In this document: positions 11,532-22,137 of the stretch, one piece after another
How the letters are laid out: every line of letters starts with the position of its first letter
Numbering within the stretch: position 1 is the first letter of the stretch
Assembly: GCA_021030905.1 (NCBI GenBank)
Contig: JAGFMI010000016.1
Span: 124,001-188,000, forward strand
Direction: 5' to 3'
DNA length: 64,000 bases
From: Pyrenula massariospora
Lineage: Eukaryota; Ascomycota; Eurotiomycetes; Pyrenulales; Pyrenulaceae
Notes under the pieces: model-generated
What the model saw: the letters and a program-made list of their open reading frames with translations, nothing else
What the model was told of the DNA's origin: nothing
The model's database searches: none
Position numbers and translations under genes: made by a program

Positions 11532-12369
11532 TTACATTATCTTTGTGACCTCTTCTTCGACCTGACAGGGCAGAGAAAGGTTGATCAGTCTGGATGTAAC
11601 AGGACGGGGACAAAACTAGACAAGCCGCAAGGACAAAAGAGGTAATCAAAGGAGAATCTCCCCATCTGCTAATGCCTTGTGTATGCCATGAAAATTTGAG
11701 AGTACCAACCTCCATGTCCTCAAGGCTATCTTGCTGGCTGATACATCTCAGCACGTTCTTTTTGCTGCTCTCCTGCATTTCCCCTGCCAGTAAAAGCTCA
11801 TCTAGTATGAAGTATGCCTTCTGAAAATTGAAAATGATGTCTAGTTCGCAGACGTTGCCATAGTACTTGTCCATTTGCTCGACGTAGCGATGAACGATCT
11901 CGAGGGTGATGAGTTCGTTGTCTGTTGAGGCGCACCCAGCGATGAAATAAAGGGATGCATATCGTCGATAGACTACTTTGCTATCTGTATCATGTCCAGA
12001 CCATCAGTATTGGCTACGCGAAAAGGAGATCTTCTATAAGGAAAACTTTTCCCTGGAGATTGCAAGGTTTGGACAGAGTAATACCAACCTTTGTACTCGA
12101 GGAAGTTGCACATGCGCGTTCTGCGCGACAAAACAAGCTGTGATACGTCTTTGATGATTTTTGCCTTTTCTTTGGGAGATAAGGTAGTGAACCATTTCGC
12201 CAGTCTCTGGAAGGTGAATTGTGCGGTCAGCTTCAGCTGCTCTGCGCTTGGGTGGGCCACGAGGGGAAGCACGAACAACTTTGCCCTGTCTTGAGAGCAG
12301 GATGAGATAGCTATTGCACGGTCAGCGAAGGCTGGCAGAATGCTCAGTGCATCTTTACTTGATTGGCAT
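11532..12369 (-). CDS. APS1: AP-1 clathrin adaptor sigma subunit
   Basis: The small subunit of the AP-1 complex, which sorts cargo between the trans-Golgi network and endosomes. Five exons were rebuilt: 12369-12359 (11 bases), 12310-12277, 12206-12089, 11984-11710 and 11561-11532. They total 468 bases, encoding 155 residues, the normal length. The joins read [15 protein letters not shown], then [17 protein letters not shown], then [20 protein letters not shown]. The last exon ends VEEEVTKIM, a typical fungal tail. The signature [19 protein letters not shown] is intact. Several donors are non-optimal (GTTGGT, GTTCGT), so automatic prediction may miss the small exons. It is divergent from the GCLM gene. 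Confidence 0.94.
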
Positions 12370-12697
12370 CCTGCATGCGGACGAGTCTGTTACCAGACGA
12401 GGTATTTGATGCGGTAGTTGGTCTTTAGAGATGGCCGGCCTTCATCAAGTGCAAAACTTCAAGCCCACCGCCAATCTGTGGGCGGAAAGGATGCCCCGCT
12501 AATCTTTCCCCTCATGCATCCAGATCTCACCCCATAGGGGATCAAGAGCTGTCAAACCATTTGCTTGTGATGCAAACGGCTTTATCAATACAAAACACCT
12601 CCATTTCTACCTTCATGTCGTGTGTGATTGAATTCTTCCATTTCCATTTACTACGAATATTTTACATTGAGCCCCGTAGTTCCGGGTATCCGCCAAC
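12370..12697. promoter_or_regulatory. Divergent promoter region, APS1 and GCL modifier gene
   Basis: A gap of 328 bases lies between two start codons that face away from each other. Pyrimidine-rich stretches occur at about 12590-12660, typical of fungal 5' leaders. No specific site is assigned. Confidence 0.45.
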
Positions 12698-13706
12698 ATG
12701 AAGCTCATCCTCTCGACCTCGTGAGCTCACTTTTCCTCACGTGCAAGTCAAGCCTCTGATAATTGCTTCCAGGAATATTATGAATGGCGGTCCCTCCATC
12801 ATCCGTCGAACTCCCTTTCAGAAGTCCAACGTCGAACTCATAAACTCCTTCCGTGCCAACTTCCTTGCCTCCCAGACCACTCACTCCTCCACGACCAACG
12901 ATACTCACAAACATCCCTCAGCTGCCTATTATACGACCACCACACAAGATGGAGATACTCTCTATATCCCCACTCACGCCCCGACGCCCCTCTCTGAACC
13001 GCGCGAATCATACGACATCACCGTTAAGCTCTTTTATCTTCCCCACATCCCTTCAAACCGCCGCTGCCAGCACACGCAAGAAGCCATTTCCCTTGTTCTT
13101 AAAGAGTTGGGTGTAACTAGCATCGATCTGCTGATCGTATCCTTTCCCGGTATTTCTTTCGACGCTGATGACGATGGTGAAGAGGAGATCGAGTACTCAG
13201 ACTCGGATAGCACTGATGAAAGCGTTGCTGACAGCATGGACACGATGGTGGCAACCTGGCGGTCTCTTGAGTCTCTTCACGAGAAGGGTACAATATCGCA
13301 GCTCGGCCTCGCGGAGTTTGGCTCAGATCGCCTCGCCCGATTGCTTCCAAACGTCAAGATCAAGCCCAGCGTGGATCAAATAAACGTAAAAGACTGCTGT
13401 GTGGTCCCAAAGACATTGATATTGTTCGCGAAGCAGGAAAAGATAGAGCTGTTGACACACAATGATTGCACTGATATCCTGCCTCGGGGGACAACAAGGG
13501 AGTTGTTAGGTCCAGGAGACAGAGGCGCCGGTGTACTCGCGGCCACCGCGGATAGTGATGACGGCGGTTTGAAAGGCGATATTGAGCCACAATGGGTAAT
13601 CAAATATACCGCTGTTGTAAAGGATCGAGGCGTCATCGAGAATAAAGGGTACTTTGCCGTGGCGCAGGTCGGAAATTGTATTGAAAAGCGTTCAGAAGGG
13701 CCTTGA
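12698..13706 (+). CDS. Glutamate-cysteine ligase modifier subunit (GCLM)
   Basis: An aldo-keto-reductase-fold protein that serves as the regulatory subunit of glutamate-cysteine ligase, the first step of glutathione synthesis. Exon 1 (12698-12720) encodes MKLILSTS. After a 52-base intron exon 2 (12773-13706) continues NIMNGGPSIIRR, a family hallmark. The total is 318 residues. ELGVTSIDLLIVSFPG matches the AKR-like beta-alpha unit, and the segment WRSLESLHEKGTISQLGL followed by VDQINVKDCCVVPK matches GCLM rather than an active AKR. An acidic insert (residues about 155-180) is lineage-specific. It is convergent with BUD32. Confidence 0.9.
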
Positions 13707-13839
13707 CTTTTCTGTTCGTACACTTGGCTTCCAGAAACAAAAGCGAGGCGTTCCAAGGTGTCAGTCCCATTGCTCCTATGCTGAAGTAAAGTTGGTTTCG
13801 AGTGGGCCACTGAGCCCGAATTTTGACGGATAATCGCTG

Positions 13840-14601
13840 TCAACCAACCATGCTTCTCTTCCTCCCGCGTAACCTCACGTCTTCCAGCCGCTTAAGTACC
13901 ACCGCACTTGCCTTCTTGCCTAAACCTTCCCTGTACCCTCGCAGGACCTCTTCGAACATTCCCTCCTCTTCCAGTTTTGGATGTGTAGATCCAAATGCTC
14001 TCTCTAGTACATATAGATCAACTGCCCGGTCTTCATCCTGCAGCGATTGCGATGCTAGCCCGAAATCAATAAGGACAATCTCCCCATCTAGCCCTACATC
14101 TGTCTCTCTATCACTCCTCACCATGATATTGCTCGTGGTCAGATCCCCGTGAACAACGCCGACAACATGCATCTTCCCAACGCCAATCCCCACTCTGAAC
14201 AACAAATTCTTCAACCCTGTGCGGTCTTCCCCATTCTTACTTCCTTTCATCAACATCTCCCTTAACCGCCCGCCAGTGATCCATTCCATCAATACCCACG
14301 CCCCCTCCTTACTTCCCCAATCGACCATGTAAACAGCCGGTACGGCTACTCCTTCCCTTCTCAGCCGCACCAGAACCCGTGCCTCAGCGAGCACTCGGGC
14401 CTTGGTCAGCCGGGCGTCGAGGGTTGGATGGCGGTAGGGTTTTGCGGGGCGGACTTTCAGGGCTGCTGGAGTGTCTGGGGAGAGATAGGTTGTGCGGAGC
14501 AGGTGGGCTTCTGCGCCTTGCTGGATGGGGCTTGAGGCAGGTTGAGTGTTTTGGAATGGTGGAGGAAGAGAGGGAAGAGTATGATTCTTGGGACCAGACA
14601 T
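13840..14601 (-). CDS. BUD32: EKC/KEOPS complex kinase BUD32
   Basis: A small atypical kinase or ATPase (PRPK family) of the KEOPS complex, needed for the t6A modification of ANN-decoding tRNAs. The protein has 253 residues, the usual size. It lacks a classical glycine-rich loop. The catalytic loop reads VHGDLTTSNIMV and the metal-binding motif LIDFGLAS. The C-terminal GRKRSMVG matches the conserved basic tail of the family. The N-terminus has an extra 25 residues rich in proline and serine before the domain begins at AEAHLLRTTYL. It is a single exon and divergent from RPL28. Confidence 0.94.
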   Translation of the reverse strand: MSGPKNHTLPSLPPPFQNTQPASSPIQQGAEAHLLRTTYLSPDTPAALKVRPAKPYRHPTLDARLTKARVLAEARVLVRLRREGVAVPAVYMVDWGSKEGAWVLMEWITGGRLREMLMKGSKNGEDRTGLKNLLFRVGIGVGKMHVVGVVHGDLTTSNIMVRSDRETDVGLDGEIVLIDFGLASQSLQDEDRAVDLYVLERAFGSTHPKLEEEGMFEEVLRGYREGLGKKASAVVLKRLEDVRLRGRKRSMVG

Positions 14602-15046
14602 GGAGAGTCGCGGTCATCGGTGAAGCAATGAGATTATCGGAGGGTGTACAAAATCAGACTGGGGGAAATGAGAGAAGGCAGGACAAAATTAGAAAAAGTC
14701 GTAGTAAAGCTAGGGTTGATGTAATCTGATGAGCATTGGTTATGGTGCTTTCATTTTCTTAGACTGCAATTACGAGAAGATGAATTTGTTCTCTTCAAGC
14801 GACACAAGGTATATAGAAAAATCTTTTATCGATGTCCAATAACCCCCGTGAAGCTTGAAGTCTTCTCAGTTTTGCGGCCAATCAGAAGCAGCGTTTCTCT
14901 CTCCGAATATCGAGGTCATGTGATGCGCTTGCCCTATGCCAAGAATCACTCGGCTCCACAACCTCAGTCGACCATCAATCGTCCATCAACAATCCCCTTT
15001 CGCACAATTAGCGGCATCTACTCACAACCATTTTGTCGCAGTCAAG
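14602..15046. promoter_or_regulatory. Divergent promoter region, BUD32 and RPL28
   Basis: This 445-base gap holds the promoter of a ribosomal-protein gene and that of BUD32. Purine-rich DNA near 14640-14720 suggests a leader on the minus strand. An open frame at 14848-15120 overlaps the RPL28 first exon but is not a gene. Confidence 0.45.
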
Positions 15047-15627
15047 ATGCCGACACGCTTGACGAAAACAAGAAAACAGTCTGTTCACCCAACCTATATC
15101 TCAAGCCCGCAGCCAGCTAATGTTCTCCTAGCCGGGGCCACGTTTCCGCAGGCCACGGGCGTATTGGAAAGGCTAGAAAGCACCCTGGTGGTCGAGGTAT
15201 GGCCGGAGGACAGCACCATCATCGCACGAACCTGGACAAGTACCATCCCGGCTACTTTGGCAAAGTCGGCATGAGATATTTCCACAAGACGCAGAACCAA
15301 TTCTGGAAGCCAGTTATAAATCTCGATAAGGTAAGGATTCACGGGCCTCGATATGGATGAAATGGAGGATTACAAGCTTTATGAGAGTATGGGCTGATGA
15401 GGTTACAGCTATGGTCACTCGTGCCTGTCGAGACTCGGGATGCATACATTAGCGAAAAGAAGTCAGATACTGCGCCAGTATTAGATCTCCTTGCTCTTGG
15501 TTACTCGAAGGTGCTGGGCAAAGGTCGGATACCAGAGATTCCATTGGTAGTGAGGGCAAGATTTGTCAGTCAGGAGGCGGAGAGGAAGATAAAAGAGGCT
15601 GGTGGTGTGGTGGAGTTGGTCGCATGA
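15047..15627 (+). CDS. RPL28: 60S ribosomal protein uL15 (RPL28)
   Basis: Cytosolic large-subunit protein uL15. Three exons (15047-15078, 15132-15330, 15409-15627) give 149 residues, the same length as yeast Rpl28. The protein starts [18 protein letters not shown] and continues with the glycine- and histidine-rich rRNA-binding segment [13 protein letters not shown]. Exon 2 ends VINLDK and exon 3 begins LWSLVP. The C-terminal half ends GVVELVA. The two introns (53 and 78 bases) are phase-consistent. Three separate frames are used in the raw DNA, so none of the uninterrupted open frames shows the true protein. Confidence 0.96.
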
Positions 15628-15846
15628 GCGTGCGTGGTATACTGAGGCGGAATGAAAGGAAAATTTTGTTGCGTTGACGAGATCAGGTACATGGCAAGAC
15701 GATTTTATCAAGCCATCACGATCGCACGATGTCGTCTTAAATGGCTGAAGCTTAATGCGTTCCAATGGCAAGATTCTCCAGTTCACAAGATGACGACGTT
15801 CGTATCTTGAACTAATTGCTTCATTGTTCAATGTGTCTTATACCTT

Positions 15847-17117
15847 TTATATCTTACTTTCTTTTCTCCCTGCCTCTCCCCGCTCCGTTCCCTCGAGCTC
15901 GAGCGTCTCTCCCACAAATCTTACGGCTTCTCTCACCATGCTTTGTGGCACTTCATGCCCGACACCCTCGAAAATCATATCTTCTAAATACAGCCCTGCC
16001 TCAAGCCACCCACCTTTCCCAACAGCGTTCTTTAACCACTTCAGATACCCCTCCCCACACTTATACGGGACCAACTTGTCCGCTCCTCCAGAAAGACACA
16101 AGATCCTCTTCCCACCCAAAGTTCTCTCTAACAGCCCCCTTACCCTTTCCCCTTCGTCACCGTCATCTAGCCTATCCTTCCCGGCCTTCTTCCCAAGGGT
16201 CGACATAACCATCCCCGCTGGATCCCACTTCGCAACTGCATCCACCAAGCCGGCGGGAAAATCCGTGCTGCCGATGAACGACGACCCTGGAGGAGAGGCC
16301 TGGGTGTATGTGGGCAGCTTGGAGAGTCGGGCGCGGTCGGCCATGAGCGAGGTGTAGTCGGGGCAGCCGATTATGACGATGCCGGATGTGAAGCGGGGGT
16401 CGTGGTGCAGGACGTGCCAGGTTGCGTGGCCGCCGAGGGATATTCCCTACGAAGTGGGGATTAGGGGAAGGAGAGGAGAAAGCGTAGGGATGATGGTGGC
16501 TTACTAGGCAGATGTTGATGGCGAGGTGAGGTTGGAAGGAGGGTGAGGGGAAGATGTAGGAAGGCAGGTGGTCGAGGAGGTTGGAGGTGTCCAGGGCGGT
16601 GCCATCTATAAGAGCTTTTAGTGGAGAGCAAGTGGTTCTTTTATAAATAACGCAACGTCACGAGAACAGTTCTTTAAGAAATTCATTTGACTGAAAATAC
16701 GACATAGGAAATATATTGAATATAAAATCTGGACCTACTGTAGCAAGAAAACATATCCTGCGCATGCCTCGGATTCCCCGACCTCCACGCTTCGTTCGCC
16801 AAAGCATCAATCAACCTACTTCCATGGTTCCGCTGGTCGAAAGATATCGCAATCAATCCCAGTCCTTTCATCCCCGGCCGTGAATTCCAGTCCTGTAGAA
16901 TCGATGCCGCGATCGGAGCCATGCATGATTGATTCTGGAGCCGCGGGTGCAGAAGCCAGAGGCAGGCGACGCGTGAGAGATTAGGGGCAAGCTCATCGAG
17001 ACCGTAGACTCTAGTTTCAAGGCCAGCGATTGTGTACGTATGGGATGATATAGGGGTTGGAGATGAGGTTGAATTGAAGGTCTTTTCGACCGGATTCGGT
17101 GCGGAGTTTGCGGGCAT
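15847..17117 (-). CDS. Alpha/beta hydrolase
   Basis: Three exons (17117-16739, 16605-16505, 16446-15847) join to 359 residues. The joins are phase-correct, giving DMFSCYNGTALDTSNLLDHL and NICLGISLGGHATWHV. The nucleophile elbow GISLGGH has the serine. A probable acid is the Asp in LSGGADKLVP, and a probable base is the His in EGVGHEVP, which together make a complete catalytic triad. The early strand SFDQRNHGSR matches an oxyanion-type loop seen in fungal serine hydrolases. No signal peptide is visible, so a cytosolic location is likely. The substrate is unknown. Confidence 0.85.
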
Positions 17118-18083
17118 ATTTGGATTCTGTGGCTATTGACGGAAGAGCCCCGAGAAGTTGTTTCAGGAGACTCAGAAGAATTAGAAGCTCTCTATGAAGC
17201 TTCGAGACATTTGGTGATGATGCTCTTGCTCGGAGAGCGGACAACTGCCGACCTCGGCATATCGGTCAACTGGCCGAACGATCAAGAAGCAATTTCACAC
17301 AGCATTTAACATCTTCCAAACCTTATATGAGGCCTTCCGGATGACTGTCAAGACATTGCCTGATGTGGAAGAATATTTTGAAACAATCTTCGCATGGTAA
17401 TGGCCAAATCCATCGGTGAATATGAAAATGGAGGTTGGCTGCAGCGACCATTCAAATTCCACCTTCTCAACTTGCTCTTCGTCACGTCCAATTTCTTTCG
17501 AAATCTTCCTTCGTTGTCATCCTTAGCGAAAATGCGAGAGTTCTTCATCCGTTTCAGACCCGATGTCATCTCCTTGAGAAAATTTTGAAGACGGGCTAGC
17601 CGGAAACATGAAACCCTGGCCGTGGTGACGGCCCCAAGACAGCCACCAACTCCATCTCCATGACTGTTAAGGTAGTCAGTGGTTGTTACCTTAATCTCAA
17701 CTCCCGCCTAATACTGGCGCCGATCATCCAAGAAACAAACAAAAATTCCGTTCCTATGCTACGGCCAACCATGATCCCTCATCAGAGCCTAGTTCAAACA
17801 CCCGAAGGATCTTCGAACCAACCCTTCTGCCACTGCAATATACTCTACCCGCCCCGTAGGCTTGGTCGTGGATGTGGATTCAACCACCCTTGTTCATGCG
17901 ATCGCTGTTAAATGAAGCATGTATTCGGCCTTTTAAGAGACTGTTCTCGATATTGGAAATAATAAGTACTAAACGCTCCTTTGCCTTCAATCAAGCGGCT
18001 TGAGATAGTCTACACAGTCTTTCTAAACGGCCCAGAGCCGGACATCCTTTCTTTCTAGATATACTTCTTATTGCTTTCTCTGT
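17118..18083. other. Gene-free stretch
   Basis: Nearly 1 kb between the divergent hydrolase and GDSL-like genes. Short open frames up to 83 codons show no signature. The 3' part should hold the GDSL-like gene promoter. Confidence 0.45.
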
Positions 18084-19157
18084 GTGTTGTACTACTGTAT
18101 GGCTGTTACGGTTCCCTCATGCCTGTTCATTGCCTCTATTTTGTGCCTGATCCAAACATGTCTCACTCATCAGCACCAAAGATTCCACGCCCGTACAAAC
18201 TATCCCTTCAGTCAAGTTGTGGCCTTCGGTGATGAGCTCTCCGATAATGGCAATGGCAGCTACGCTCACGGAATCTCTGGGGATCCACCACAGATTTATG
18301 GTTTCGGAACCTGGACCAATGGACCAGTTGCCATCAGTTACCTGGCAGACTCACTTGGTGCCGGCCTAAAAGACTATGCCTATGGTGGCAGTGACGGTGG
18401 CAGAAACTTTGGAGCAACAATCGATAATGACTACACTAAATCACCTGCCAACGCCCCATCCGTAAAAGACCAGATTGCGAACTACACCAGCTCCCAAGAC
18501 AGCGGCATTGGCAATTCGCTTGCGTTCATGTGGATTGGACAAACCGACCTTAGCGGAACAGATCAATTTGGTGTGCACCACACTGATGCCTTCTCGTTCG
18601 GCGATCCACATAACGCACAATTCGCGACGGACATCTCTACAAAGACTGCTGACGCGGTAAATACTCTTCTGAATGCCGGCATGCAGCATATTCTTGTCGC
18701 CAACATCTATCCGAAGCATATCGCTCCTGTCACCCGTGCGTTCTTGTGCGTATCACCAACAGATTACAAGACCTGTAGTGATACTTGGGGTAAGGTAATT
18801 CAACAAGCTAATTCAGCAATTGAGAACGCACTAAAGCCACATGCCGATAAGGTTCTATACTATGATGCTTTCACCTACCTCAACAATCTGGCGTTGAACG
18901 CTGGGAAGAGCACTGGAAACAATGGTTTTACACAGCCACTTCAATACTACTGCGATGGTGGGTGTAAAGCTATTCCACCAGATCCGAATTGTAAGTGGGA
19001 TCAGTGCTGGGTTGGAACGCAGATGGTGGCTGAAGGGTTTTTCTGGGTGAGCTACGAGAACCCTACGACAAAAGTGCATCAGTTGCTGGCGCAAGACATG
19101 AAGAACGCGGTGGATGCTAAGTGGGGAGGGGGAAGAACGAGGGTCATGAGATCATAG
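18084..19157 (+). CDS. Secreted GDSL/CE16-fold protein, active site apparently lost
   Basis: The 357-residue protein has a signal peptide (VPSCLFIASILCLIQTC), possibly starting at the second Met (codon 6). The fold is that of GDSL/SGNH esterases of the CE16 acetylesterase type: block I region VVAFGDELSDNGNG, GTWTNGPVAISYLADSLG, a block III-like FMWIGQTDLS, and the C-terminal NPTTKVHQLLAQ. In active members block I reads GDS with the nucleophilic serine; here it is GDE. The Asn of the usual GxND motif is Thr (GQTD), and the His before PTT is Asn. All key catalytic positions are therefore replaced while flanking residues are well kept. It is likely a non-catalytic secreted or wall-binding protein, or an enzyme with altered chemistry. 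Confidence 0.82.
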   Translation: MLYYCMAVTVPSCLFIASILCLIQTCLTHQHQRFHARTNYPFSQVVAFGDELSDNGNGSYAHGISGDPPQIYGFGTWTNGPVAISYLADSLGAGLKDYAYGGSDGGRNFGATIDNDYTKSPANAPSVKDQIANYTSSQDSGIGNSLAFMWIGQTDLSGTDQFGVHHTDAFSFGDPHNAQFATDISTKTADAVNTLLNAGMQHILVANIYPKHIAPVTRAFLCVSPTDYKTCSDTWGKVIQQANSAIENALKPHADKVLYYDAFTYLNNLALNAGKSTGNNGFTQPLQYYCDGGCKAIPPDPNCKWDQCWVGTQMVAEGFFWVSYENPTTKVHQLLAQDMKNAVDAKWGGGRTRVMRS

Positions 19158-20202
19158 GGATATCTTAACAGATAAATGCATGAACTGGCTTCAAAGACAT
19201 CAATACTACCTTCGCGGCCTACTCATGATCCCTTTAAAGGATTGGATATGACATCTTGTTCGTGGTCTCAACCTACAGCACAGCAGCTTTTTCGCGCCAT
19301 AAGTGCGTAATTTTCAGTCTCGCTAGAATCTTAGAATACGAACGTGGTTCTGATTGGGATCATGAGTCAATAAGCCAAGGTACAGAGGGTGCTTGTGAAC
19401 GCTGTCCCTCCTCAGGTAGGTGGCTGCATACACTTTTACCACCCAGCCTCGACGGGAAGCTCTACGCTGAGAATATCAGCTAGTCCTAAATTGGTAAGCG
19501 CCATTTCTTCAGTTTCTCCTGGCCAAACTCAAGCCGTATCCTGTCCTTTATCAACCTTAAAGACAACGATTTATTCGTAGCATCATCCTGACACGAGATC
19601 CAAACCCCAAGCTCACGAATGCAGCGACAACATTCCATGATGGTGTTGTGTTTCTCCTGTTTCCGCGGCCACGGTCGAGATGGCTCGAGCAAGAACAGTA
19701 CCAAGGACGCCTTAGTATTGTCCTACTCAACCTGCATAGCCGCTCCACAACGACGCCTAGTCCCGTTTTGAATATCGTGAGGGATCGATGATGAATGCGT
19801 GTATCTACATTCACTTGTTGTGCATTTTGATCTTTTACCTTTCACTGCTATTATTCTTCTCCACTGGGGCTACCACTCATAACGGACAATTCTTTGGAGA
19901 ATTGTTCGAAAAGCTTTCATTTGATTGTTGTATATCGTCTGTTGGAAGCTTGCTTTTAGTTTCAGAAGAGGTCTCAGCCACCGTTTTTCTCGATCCTAGC
20001 ACTGTCACCTTCGACAGTCTTAAGCCGTCAAGTTCATTTTATTACAATCTGATCTTCTCATCTACTTTCACAATCCTCACTTAGATCCACGCGGCTATTT
20101 CCAGCGCGTAGACCATTTGCAATCAACTGTCTCCTGAAGCAATTTTTGAGTGACACTTCGAAGAGCACATCTTACTCAAATCCTTCATCTACCTAGGCAG
20201 GA
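19158..20202. other. Gene-free stretch upstream of STE2
   Basis: About 1 kb. A 98-codon frame at 19788-20084 starts with a hydrophobic run, but the rest is low-complexity serine and phenylalanine. I see no support for a gene. A long pyrimidine-rich leader precedes the STE2 start. Confidence 0.4.
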
Positions 20203-21488
20203 TGTCTGACGGCTCAGGAGGTCCCAGCGAACCAGTGGTTGTGCCGGTATCCCCTCACGCTCTCGTTCATCATCAACAACACTCATACACTATCAGGTCC
20301 CTCCTTGGCTCAAAGCAAACCCCGAGTCCCAGAACGTTACCATAACCAGCGCCCAAGATGGCGTCCAAGTCACCGTCCCCCTCGGCCTACTCGACAACAC
20401 CCTCTTTAACGCCAGCCAAGCATCCAGCTACGGCATCCAGACGGGCATGTCCATCATCATGCTCCTCATGGTCCTGATCATGACTCCGCCCCCCAAACTC
20501 AAACTCCCGATCTGCATCATCAACATGATCGCCCTCCTCCTCAGCACCATCCGGTCCATCGTCCTGGTCACATTCTTGACAAAGAGCCCCTACCTCTCCA
20601 TCTACGCCCAAACAACCCTCGCCATCGGCGACATGGACCTCCGCTACGTCACCCGCTCCGTCTGCGCCATGCTCGGCATCAACATCGTCTGCAGCTTCTT
20701 CATCGTCTACCTCGTCGAATTCCTCCTCCTCCTCCAAGCCATCACCATCCTCACCACCCTCCCGCGCCCGCAGAAATTCACCATCCTCGCCCTCCTCGCC
20801 CTCCCCATGACCGCCGTCCTCATCATCCAGGCCGTCTGGTGCGGCTACAACCTCAAAACCCTGCACAGCCTCCCGCACAGCCTAACCGGCCCCGCCCTGA
20901 TCCCAAACTGGTTGCAAGTTGCCGGCGACATCGTGGTCGTCATCTCCTTCGCCGCCTTCGCCGCCGTCTTCACCGGCCGCATCGTCTACACGATCCTCCA
21001 GCGCCGCAGGATGGGCGTTGATTGGTCCCGCCCGCTCGAGGTCCTCGCTACCATCTCGCTTGAGAGCATGATCCTGCCCAGTAAGCCCCCTTCAACACCT
21101 CCCCCTCCCCCAAAAACCTCAGCTAACAGATGCGTGCGAAACAGCGATAATCTGCATAGCCCAGTGGGTCCACCCGCAGCCCTGGGCCGACCCGCAGACC
21201 TGGATGTTCGTCAGCGTCGCCATCCTCATGCCCTTTGGCACCCTGTGGGCCGGCCGCACTAACTACGAGAAGCACAACGGCGTGGCCGAGCATCAGCCTC
21301 TCGCGTCGACACCCGGCGGGTCCGGGGCGGGGTGGAAGAAGGCGTTGTTTGGCGAGGGGAGGGTTAAGAAAGGTGGTACCGGGGGGAGGAAGGGGATTGA
21401 TTTGGAGAGCGGGGGGACGGGGTTGGATACGCTGGTTAGTCGGGAGGAGGTGGAGCGTGGGGATGGGGCGGAGGGGGGCAAGGAGTAG
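20203..21488 (+). CDS. STE2: Alpha-factor-type pheromone receptor (Ste2-like GPCR)
   Basis: A seven-helix class D receptor for peptide pheromone, acting at the plasma membrane and coupling to the mating G protein. Three exons (20203-20247, 20297-21080, 21145-21488) give 390 residues. The first join gives VVVPVPPWLKANPES. The second gives MILPTIICIAQWVHPQPW, matching TM6 and the third extracellular loop, with the conserved proline of TM6 in LESMILP. Family signatures include the N-terminal VTVPLGLLDN, TM1 SYGIQTGMSIIMLLMV, the loop PPPKLKLPICIIN and the arginine-rich third intracellular loop LQRRRMGVDW. The C-terminal 85 residues are a hydrophilic cytoplasmic tail. The exons are strongly C-rich, which leaves a spurious open frame of 163 codons on the other strand. 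Confidence 0.88.
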
Positions 21489-22137
21489 GGGGTGGGGGTT
21501 CTGTTGATTTTGTTTACTTGGATGGGGCGGGGATGGGTTTGGTGGAGCGGGCGGTTTGGATCGTGCAGCTTGCTGCATGCAGGTATGAGAGGGGCGATTT
21601 GACAAATTGCGGTTGCGTAGGTAGCGAGGTCGTGCAGAATCTTTGAGAGATTCTCGAGCACTGGACTGCACTGGTGCGTGGGTGGCTGGTGGAGCTGATT
21701 ACTTGGCCGCATAGGGAATTTTTTTTTACTTTCCTTGGGTACGTTGGGATAGGTTTCATAAGACATTCTCATTTTCTATCAAGAGCAAGTTACTATTGAG
21801 GCCGGACCAAGGGAGGCGACTACTGGGAATCAGTGAAAGTGTCGAGGTGCGATATGCTGCCTCTAGAGGTTTCTGGACGTTGGGGGTGTAATCTATTAAA
21901 TAGCGCCGAGAATGGCGAGATAGCCATCTTTTTGCTTGCGCGGTCCTGCATGTAATGAAGTATATCTGCTTTGTTTGAAAGCTTCCTATAACCGTTGAGA
22001 AGATCCAATTTTGGCTTGGATCAGAAGTGATCGAGGATTATAGCAGTCGGCGAAGAATATAGAATGCGCCAACGAGGCATAGGAGAGTTTCGCGCTGAAT
22101 GCCGGCACGGGTAGAACATATTTGGGGATAGAGATGG
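21489..22137. other. Convergent intergenic region
   Basis: About 650 bases between the STE2 stop and the DUF7730-like stop. No gene is seen. Confidence 0.45.

Noticed and set aside
20387-20878. 163-codon acidic frame antisense to STE2
   Set aside because: It is caused by strong C-ending codon use in the receptor gene; it has no family signature.
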